17,492 nucleotides of DNA from Euryarchaeota archaeon UBA19. GTDB taxonomy: Archaea > Thermoplasmatota > Poseidoniia > Poseidoniales > Thalassarchaeaceae. How positions within the stretch are numbered: position 1 is the first letter of the stretch; each line of letters opens with the position of its first letter. The position numbers were made by a program, and so were the translations under genes. Below, in pieces: positions 7,343 through 13,151 of the stretch. The stretch spans positions 1 through 17,492 of the forward strand of contig DAPQ01000045.1 in assembly GCA_002502175.1 (NCBI GenBank), given 5' to 3'. The notes below the pieces were generated by a model, which worked only from the letters and a program-made list of their open reading frames with translations, ran no database searches and had not been told where the DNA came from.

Positions 7343-8362
7343 TCAAACCTCGTTTTTCGCTCGATTGGAAGCCTTGCTAAGGATTCTATTCTCTATTGCC
7401 TTGGACCTTGTAGAAATTACACAAGCGATTGCAATTTTACGGATTTTGGCTCTTTTTACCTTAATTCTATCAGCCGCATCTAGTACGTTGCCATTTCGAA
7501 GTAGTGCGATGGTCTCTAAGCCGATAACAACGGGAAGCAAACAAGCCATGCGAAGGCTACGATACTTTCTTGGAATCATTCGAATGTAATTTATTGCCGA
7601 ATCATAATGATCACAGGTTAAGTCAAGATAGGAATCGTATAGAGGTCTGAATTTATCGATTGAATCAGGGTTGTTTAAATCTTGATGATTAAGTCCAATT
7701 TCAAGCAATCTATCACTTGGAATATAACATCGTCCTAAGGCTAAATCAGCAGGAATATCTCTCAAAATATTCGTCATTTGTAGCGCCTTACCAAAGCGAA
7801 TACCTAGTGTATCGAAAGTTTGGGTGTCTTGGATATCTCCTGATAATTCATTTTGCAAGGTGATCGCAGTCCAAAATTCACCAACACTTCCAGCAACCCT
7901 GTATGCATAATCATCCAATTGAGCATCGTTTTCCAAGCAGGTTAGTTCCGATCCAAGGGCGCCAAAACGAACCAAATCAAGTCGTTGTCCAGAGATAATC
8001 ACATCGAGACAGCGTTGCATTAATCGAGAATCTTTAACGTCCATTTTTCGATATGCACTTACTACAGATTCTAGGTTTTCAAGAAGTCTTTTTTCATCTA
8101 CATCCTCTTGTAGCAGGGCAATATTGGATAAGTCTATTTTTTCTTCATTTAGCAAGTGGTTTTGATATCCATCGAGAGCTTCTATCAAGGCTTCAACATC
8201 CTCAGTTTTCGAATCTGCAATCGTGTCTGCTAAACGTGCGAGGAGGTACAGTAGTCCTACCTGGTCTCTGACACTATTGGGTAGGCTTGCTAGGGTCAAA
8301 TGAAACGAACGAGAAGTCGCCTTGAGCAATCCATCGATGTGCTCATCAATAATCTCAGCCAT
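7343..8362 (-). CDS. Squalene synthase-like enzyme (squalene/phytoene synthase family)
   Basis: The 339-residue product starts with S-R-S-F-H-L-T-L (17-24), close to the N-terminal pattern of squalene synthases. It has a first Asp motif D-T-I-A-D (46-50), Y-R-V-A-G-S-V-G (154-161) and a second motif N-I-L-R-D-I-P-A-D (198-206) followed by R-C-Y-I-P. The text looks nearer to SQS/farnesyltransferase than to classical HpnC. SQS joins two farnesyl diphosphates to presqualene diphosphate and reduces it to squalene with NADPH. HpnC instead turns presqualene diphosphate into hydroxysqualene. With an HpnE-like gene 54 bases upstream and an HpnD-like gene downstream, it may fill the HpnC role. A hydrophobic stretch (272-288) could give weak membrane contact; eukaryotic SQS has a C-terminal anchor, here replaced by a basic tail. 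A GAGGTG site supports the start. Confidence 0.82.
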   Translation of the reverse strand: MAEIIDEHIDGLLKATSRSFHLTLASLPNSVRDQVGLLYLLARLADTIADSKTEDVEALIEALDGYQNHLLNEEKIDLSNIALLQEDVDEKRLLENLESVVSAYRKMDVKDSRLMQRCLDVIISGQRLDLVRFGALGSELTCLENDAQLDDYAYRVAGSVGEFWTAITLQNELSGDIQDTQTFDTLGIRFGKALQMTNILRDIPADLALGRCYIPSDRLLEIGLNHQDLNNPDSIDKFRPLYDSYLDLTCDHYDSAINYIRMIPRKYRSLRMACLLPVVIGLETIALLRNGNVLDAADRIKVKRAKIRKIAIACVISTRSKAIENRILSKASNRAKNEV

Positions 8363-8370
8363 CTTATTTC

Positions 8371-8376
8371 CACCTC
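8371..8376 (-). promoter_or_regulatory. Ribosome binding site of the squalene synthase-like gene
   Basis: GAGGTG on the minus strand lies eight bases before the ATG at 8362 and agrees with the archaeal anti-Shine-Dalgarno complement. Confidence 0.65.
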
Positions 8377-8416
8377 GCCCAGAATCGCTTATTTGTTGAT
8401 TGCTTCGTTGCTTACT

Positions 8417-9883
8417 TTATTGCCATATTCTCCAATCGTCGTCTTCTTTCTCAGCAGAATTTGGCCAATCTGGCCATTTTTCTTCATGATTCCATTCTGC
8501 AAATTCTCTCACTCCAAGTTCACTTAGGTATGTTGCAGCCGCTACTAGCCCAGCTCTCGTCGAAGCCTCTAGACTTGAGGGCCAATCGATATTGATCCAA
8601 TCGCCACCCAAAATCACACCCCCTCCAGCATCAAGCGGATTTGGTCGAAGACGTTGAGAACCAGTCTTCATAGAGGTGGCGGCTCGATTTATTTTAACTA
8701 CATGAAAATCAATCAAAGCGGGAGAATCAGGGAATGCAGTGTCGATTACTCTTTGGTATTCCGTTCTAATCAATTCATCATCCCACTCTAGATACTTGTC
8801 TGCGTGGGAAACAGGGCTGCAAATCCAATGACCGGGAAGACCACCTCTATTTCCATCATCAAGTTCGCCAGAGCGATCGAATAACATCTGTATAAACGGT
8901 TCATCACAACAACTGACAAATGGGATTCCTTCTGGTAAAATAGGGCCTTCATGGAATGCATGAATTCCAATTTGAGATGTGTTGCCTAATTTTGCGAGAC
9001 TTTCTGCAACTTCATGAGATTTCATGCTAGCAGAAGAACCGGTAAGGAGCCTTGCAGTGTCCGAGATTGGAGTGCAAATTACCACTCTCTCTGCAGCAAG
9101 AAAACCATCTTTTGTATTGACTCCGGTGACTAAGCCTTCTTCACGAAAGAGGCTAGTAACAGGCGATGAGAGAATTACATCCACTCCCGAAACAGCTAGT
9201 GTCCTCCGTAAACTAGAGGATACAGCATTCGTGAAGTCGTTCGTAAAGCAACCAACATCTAATGCATCGGCATTACCGATAAGGACCTTCTTGAACAAGA
9301 ATATTGCAGATGCTGCACTAGCTTGAGAGCAATCTACATTCAATGCCAATTTACTTATTGGATTCCAAAAACGTGAGATTGCTCGTTTAGTCTGTCCATT
9401 GTTTTCTAGCCATTCGAGGAAAGTTAATTCGTCGAGTTCCCGCCTTTGCTCTTCATCTGTATTTTGCATAGCTTGGACAGCCTTTTGCATTGAGAATTTA
9501 TCACCTAGTCCCAGGAAATTAGCATTAAGAAAGGACGCCGATAGATGATTCGGAGGAGGAAGGGTTCCAGATTGAATTTTTGATATTCTTCTTTGCTCAA
9601 CTTCCAGAAATGCAAGCAAAGTGGAGTTTTGCAACTTTACCGATCCTCTCGCCTCACATGTTGCAAGTAATTGCAAAAAGCGTTCAAAATTTCTGAAAAA
9701 TACATTTTGAGTCCCGTCAATTTGTCGTTCTATTCCGTCAATATCTACACTGCAATAACGGCCACCTAATCTTGGCGATGCCTCTAGCAGAGTAACACTC
9801 ACGCCCCTTCCTGCAAGAGCGAGTGCAGAGGAACAACCGGCTATTCCTCCACCAATTACAACCACTCGCGATTGCGAACTCAC
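8417..9883 (-). CDS. hpnE: HpnE-like FAD-dependent hydroxysqualene dehydroxylase / carotenoid desaturase family
   Basis: The 488-residue product begins with a Rossmann FAD motif, V-V-I-G-G-G-I-A-G (8-16), an acidic ribose ligand at Glu34 and L-G-G-R (39-42), the N-terminal pattern of the amine oxidase/phytoene desaturase fold. E-W-L-E-N-N-G-Q and then R-F-W-N-P near 165-200, and L-A-L-N just after, match what I recall of HpnE better than CrtI. HpnE removes the hydroxyl of hydroxysqualene to give squalene, using reduced FAD. Near the C-terminus G-G-V-I-L-G-G-D-W followed by S-L-E-A-S-T-R-A-G is the usual second FAD segment. The start codon is GTG with no obvious Shine-Dalgarno sequence. The gene stands 64 bases after sucD and 54 before the SQS-like gene, first of a three-gene terpenoid set. 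A diapophytoene or phytoene desaturase role remains possible. Confidence 0.75.
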   Translation of the reverse strand: MSSQSRVVVIGGGIAGCSSALALAGRGVSVTLLEASPRLGGRYCSVDIDGIERQIDGTQNVFFRNFERFLQLLATCEARGSVKLQNSTLLAFLEVEQRRISKIQSGTLPPPNHLSASFLNANFLGLGDKFSMQKAVQAMQNTDEEQRRELDELTFLEWLENNGQTKRAISRFWNPISKLALNVDCSQASAASAIFLFKKVLIGNADALDVGCFTNDFTNAVSSSLRRTLAVSGVDVILSSPVTSLFREEGLVTGVNTKDGFLAAERVVICTPISDTARLLTGSSASMKSHEVAESLAKLGNTSQIGIHAFHEGPILPEGIPFVSCCDEPFIQMLFDRSGELDDGNRGGLPGHWICSPVSHADKYLEWDDELIRTEYQRVIDTAFPDSPALIDFHVVKINRAATSMKTGSQRLRPNPLDAGGGVILGGDWINIDWPSSLEASTRAGLVAAATYLSELGVREFAEWNHEEKWPDWPNSAEKEDDDWRIWQ

Positions 9884-9941
9884 GAATGGCTCGTCGCATT
9901 ATTTGGATTAAGTCTGACCGTGAATACTTAGCCAAAACTAT

Positions 9942-9960
9942 CGGTCTTCATAGAAGACCG
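9942..9960. repeat. Perfect hairpin overlapping the sucD stop codon
   Basis: CGGTCTTC and GAAGACCG form an 8-base stem with a 3-base loop, covering the last codons and the TGA of sucD (9948-9950). On the minus strand it is followed closely by a short T-run (ATAGTTTTGG). It may end or attenuate the sucCD transcript before the terpenoid genes. Confidence 0.55.
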
Positions 9961-10871
9961 GATTCTTCCAAAGCCACCTTCAACACAGCACCAATTTCAG
10001 AAGGATCTCGTGCAATATGAATGCCTGCGGCCTCAAATGCAGCGAATTTCTCGGCGGCTGTACCCTTTCCACCAGAGATGATCGCGCCTGCATGCCCCAT
10101 CCTTTTTCCGGGTGGAGCGGTAGAACCAGCAACGAAGCCTACAATTGGTTTACTCATGTTCGCGGCGGCCCATTCAGAAGCATCTTCCTCAGCAGTGCCT
10201 CCAATTTCACCAATCATTACTACTGCAACGGTTTGAGGGTCGGCTTCGAAGGCCGACAAACAATCAATGAATCCGGTTCCGTTTACTGGATCACCACCTA
10301 TTCCAATGCAGGTGGACTGTCCTTCTCCAATGCTCATGGTCTGTGCTACTGCTTCATAGGTCAAAGTTCCTGATTTCGATACTACTCCAATCCTACCCTT
10401 GGCGTGGATATGTCCTGGCATGATTCCGATTTTACAACCGCCATTATCTCCGGGTGTAATTATCCCAGGACAGTTTGGTCCTATCAGTCTGATTCCTTCT
10501 CTTTCCTTTACGTAAGCGACTGCCTTTACCATATCCAGAGTTGGTATTCCTTCGGTAATACATACAATGACTCCCTCTCCTTTGATTTGGTGGAAGGCAT
10601 CGGCCGCTTCCATGATTGCCGCAGCAGCAAATGGAGGCGGGACATAGATGACTGAAGCGTCCGCATCAGTTTGGTTGATGGCTTCCATCATGGTGTTGAA
10701 AACCGGGAATTCATTACCTGCCAATTCTATACTTTGGCCACCCTTTCCAGGAGTTACACCACCGACCAAATTGGTGCCATATTCAACCATCTTTTCACCA
10801 TGGAACCTACCTTGTGAACCGGTAATTCCTTGGATTAGTAATTTCGAATCTTCTTTAACCCAAATCGCCAT
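9948..10871 (-). CDS. sucD: Succinyl-CoA synthetase (ADP/GDP-forming), alpha subunit
   Basis: The 307-residue product has the CoA-binding Rossmann start with G-I-T-G-S-Q-G (15-21) and G-P-N-C-P-G-I (131-137). The phosphohistidine site lies in K-R-M-G-H-A-G-A-I (256-264), with His260 as the phosphorylated residue. Length matches the family (about 290 residues). With SucC it interconverts succinyl-CoA and succinate with nucleotide triphosphate formation in the tricarboxylic acid cycle. Its ATG overlaps the sucC stop by one base (TAATG), so translation is probably coupled to give equal subunits. Haloacid-type or acetate-CoA ligase relatives share the fold, but the separate subunits and family-length match favour SucD. 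Confidence 0.95.
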   Translation of the reverse strand: MAIWVKEDSKLLIQGITGSQGRFHGEKMVEYGTNLVGGVTPGKGGQSIELAGNEFPVFNTMMEAINQTDADASVIYVPPPFAAAAIMEAADAFHQIKGEGVIVCITEGIPTLDMVKAVAYVKEREGIRLIGPNCPGIITPGDNGGCKIGIMPGHIHAKGRIGVVSKSGTLTYEAVAQTMSIGEGQSTCIGIGGDPVNGTGFIDCLSAFEADPQTVAVVMIGEIGGTAEEDASEWAAANMSKPIVGFVAGSTAPPGKRMGHAGAIISGGKGTAAEKFAAFEAAGIHIARDPSEIGAVLKVALEESGLL

Positions 10872-12079
10872 TACTGACCGCCTCCAATTAGTCCAACAAT
10901 TGCTTCAGCACCTTCAGCCAATGTTTCCACAGATGTACAATCAAGGTCCGAGGCGTCGATTATTGCTCGTCCCTCTTCGAACATAGTTCCTGATAAACGA
11001 ATTACCAGTGGCACTTGTAATCCCATCTTTTCAGAGGCTGCAAGTACCGCTTTTGCAACAATATCACATCGTTGGATGCCTCCAAAGATATTGACTAATA
11101 TTCCCTTGACGTTGGGGTCTTCGAGGATTATCTCAAAGGCTTCCTGAACCTTTGCTTCATCTGCACCTCCGCCAATATCAAGGAAATTGGCCGGTTCTCC
11201 CCCGTAGAGTTTGATTACATCCATAGTTGCCATGGCAAGTCCTGCTCCATTGACTAAGCAACCAATGTCTCCATCGAGTTTGACGTAGGAGAGGCCGGCT
11301 TCGTTGGCTCGAGTTTCAGTAGGTTCTTCCTCTGAATAATCTCTCAAATCTTCCCATTCTTTGTGTCTAAATGAGGCATTTTCATCAAATCCAACCTTTG
11401 CATCAAGAGCCACTATTTCGTCGGATTTTGTTCGAACCAACGGATTGATTTCTACCATTGAACAATCGTTCGATACGAATAGATCGTAAAGACTTCCAAT
11501 CATACCAACAAAGTCCTCTAATGCTGCACCAGAGAGATCGAGAGAAATACCGAGGTCTTCCTTTTGCGAATCTAGTAAACCAGTTGATGGATTCACCCAA
11601 ATTTTGTGAATAGCTTCAGGAGTCTCTTCGGCAACTTCTTCAATATCCATTCCACCTTCAGTCGAGGCCATGATTAGTACCTGTTTTGCTTCTCTATCTA
11701 CCAATAATGCGAGATAGTATTCATGCGCAATTTCGCAACCTGCCTCGACGTAGATATTACTGACTAATTTTCCTGCTGGACCTGTTTGCTTCGTTACAAG
11801 TATGTGGCCGAGGATATTTTCTGAATAGGTTTCAACCTCATCTCGGGAGAATGCTATCTTGACGCCACCTTCCATTAGAAGGTCTCCAGAATTTGGACAA
11901 TACAGGTTTCCTTTTCCTCGCCCACCCGCATGGATTTGGCTCTTTACAGCAACAACTTTTGAGCCAAGGGAGTCGTAAGCCGCAAGTGCATCTTCTACGG
12001 TTTTACAATGCACTCCTTCCTGTACCTTTACTCCTGCAGAACGAAACAATTCCTTCCCTTGATACTCGTGAATATTCAT
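10871..12079 (-). CDS. sucC: Succinyl-CoA synthetase (ADP/GDP-forming), beta subunit
   Basis: From the ATG at 12079 the 402-residue product begins M-N-I-H-E-Y-Q-G-K-E-L, the standard SucC start. It continues with an ATP-grasp domain (A-V-K-S-Q-I-H-A-G-G-R-G-K-G near 43-56) and a ligand segment with V-E-I-N-P-L. A C-terminal flavodoxin-like ligase domain carries V-N-I-F-G-G-I and R-C-D-I-V-A. Length is close to the family (about 390). An open frame reaches upstream to 12244, but those 55 residues are not SucC-like and would run into the divergent gene. GGAG at 12087-12090, seven bases upstream, supports 12079. First gene of the minus-strand run and divergent from the nucleotidyltransferase gene, so the 109-base gap should hold both promoters. 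Confidence 0.95.
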   Translation of the reverse strand: MNIHEYQGKELFRSAGVKVQEGVHCKTVEDALAAYDSLGSKVVAVKSQIHAGGRGKGNLYCPNSGDLLMEGGVKIAFSRDEVETYSENILGHILVTKQTGPAGKLVSNIYVEAGCEIAHEYYLALLVDREAKQVLIMASTEGGMDIEEVAEETPEAIHKIWVNPSTGLLDSQKEDLGISLDLSGAALEDFVGMIGSLYDLFVSNDCSMVEINPLVRTKSDEIVALDAKVGFDENASFRHKEWEDLRDYSEEEPTETRANEAGLSYVKLDGDIGCLVNGAGLAMATMDVIKLYGGEPANFLDIGGGADEAKVQEAFEIILEDPNVKGILVNIFGGIQRCDIVAKAVLAASEKMGLQVPLVIRLSGTMFEEGRAIIDASDLDCTSVETLAEGAEAIVGLIGGGQ

Positions 12080-12188
12080 GTCGACGCTCCGGCGACCCAA
12101 CAACTGTCTTTCAACGATACGCCTTGTGAATTTGCGGGAGGCGTCGGGGACACGAAGTGCTGAAAGTAGTAAATGCGCCCGCACAACC
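12080..12188. promoter_or_regulatory. Divergent promoter region between sucC and the nucleotidyltransferase gene
   Basis: This 109-base gap separates two divergent starts and must carry promoters for both. No convincing TATA box stands at the usual distance from either ATG. The most A/T-rich part is near 12161-12174. GGAG at 12087-12090 is the likely ribosome binding site of sucC. Exact promoter elements cannot be assigned by eye. Confidence 0.5.
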
Positions 12189-13151
12189 ATGGACGTAGTG
12201 GTTCTGGCGGGAGGATTTGGTACCCGACTTAGGCCTTGGACCAATTCTATCCCTAAGCCGCTTCTACCGATTTTGGATCAATCAATGATTGAACACGTGC
12301 TAAACGTACTTCCCGAATCTGAAGTCGATAAGGTGCTAATTGCTGCAGGTTATGGTATTGATCAAATGAGAGACTATTTTTCGAATATTGACCTCCCATA
12401 CGAAGTCGTAATCGTTGAGGAAACCGAGCCCTTAGGCACTGGGGGAGCAATTGCCAATTGTCGTCCTCATCTCTCAGATGGTACCTTTTGTGTGATTAAT
12501 GGAGATTTAATTACAAGTTTGAAAGTAAAGGATATGTTAGAATTTCATAAGAAGAACGGAGGTTTAGGTACAATTTCACTTTGGCCTGTAGAAGACCCTT
12601 CGAGATTTGGAGTTGCAGATTATATCGGGGAAACTGGCAAAATTATGAGGTTCCAGGAAAAACCTCCTATCGAAGAAGCGTTTTCAAATTTAATCAATGC
12701 TGGAACCTATCTTCTTGAGCCCGAGATTTTCGATTATATGCCAGAAGGCAGACATAGCATGGAGAGAGATGTGTATGAGAAAATTGCAGAAAATGGTGTA
12801 TTGAACGGATTCCCATTCGAAGGCATGTTCGTAGATGCCGGAACTCCTGAATCATTTGTTGAGGCAACCCAAGCATGCATTAATTCTGGAAGATTTTCCA
12901 CTGGTGAGACAAAGGACAGTACATGGTTTGGGAATAATGCCGTAAATTCTGGTAAAATAATCTCAAGTTCTGTGGGGCGAAATTCTCGTGTTGGAAATGG
13001 GACAATTGTGGAGAATTCCGTTATTCTCGAGGGCGTGAAAATTGGTGAAAATTGTTCCATAAGGAATTGCTTAATTGGAAACAATTGCATAATTCATGAC
13101 GGCACGTCATTAGATGGAATCATTCTCGATCATGGTATAACAGTAGAGTGA
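12189..13151 (+). CDS. Sugar-1-phosphate nucleotidyltransferase with C-terminal beta-helix
   Basis: From the ATG at 12189 the 320-residue product begins V-L-A-G-G-F-G-T-R-L-R-P (5-16), the nucleotide-binding signature of this family. P-L-G-T-G-G-A-I (81-88), G-D-L near 105-107 with metal-binding Asp106, Q-E-K-P (156-159) and V-D-A-G-T-P (215-220) follow. From about 245 the spacing I-x-x-S-V-G-R-N-S, I-G-E-N-C-S, I-G-N-N-C is a left-handed beta-helix of hexapeptide repeats. It makes an NDP-sugar from a sugar-1-phosphate. Mannose-1-phosphate guanylyltransferase or glucose-1-phosphate thymidylyltransferase are the best guesses; the sugar cannot be fixed by eye. Products would feed glycosylation of surface proteins such as the sequon-rich ones in this window. 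An upstream in-frame ATG at 12078 would overlap sucC and adds no family sequence. The stop overlaps the helicase start (GTGA). Confidence 0.88.
   Translation: MDVVVLAGGFGTRLRPWTNSIPKPLLPILDQSMIEHVLNVLPESEVDKVLIAAGYGIDQMRDYFSNIDLPYEVVIVEETEPLGTGGAIANCRPHLSDGTFCVINGDLITSLKVKDMLEFHKKNGGLGTISLWPVEDPSRFGVADYIGETGKIMRFQEKPPIEEAFSNLINAGTYLLEPEIFDYMPEGRHSMERDVYEKIAENGVLNGFPFEGMFVDAGTPESFVEATQACINSGRFSTGETKDSTWFGNNAVNSGKIISSSVGRNSRVGNGTIVENSVILEGVKIGENCSIRNCLIGNNCIIHDGTSLDGIILDHGITVE

Noticed and set aside
7331..7352. A tRNA T-arm-like stretch (GGTTCAAACC type) near the end of the SQS-like gene
   Set aside because: Only part of a stem pairs, no acceptor, D or anticodon arms fit around it, and it overlaps the end of a clear coding region.
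10017..10373. 118-codon plus-strand open frame opposite sucD
   Set aside because: Lies wholly antisense to a well-supported gene; its protein has no recognisable motif and odd composition.
12078..12188. N-terminal extension of the nucleotidyltransferase to 12078
   Set aside because: It would overlap the start of sucC and adds residues outside the family; the nucleotide-binding signature begins at residue 5 from the ATG at 12189.
12080..12244. N-terminal extension of sucC to 12244
   Set aside because: The added 55 residues are unlike SucC, run into the divergent gene, and the standard M-N-I-H-E-Y start with GGAG upstream lies at 12079.
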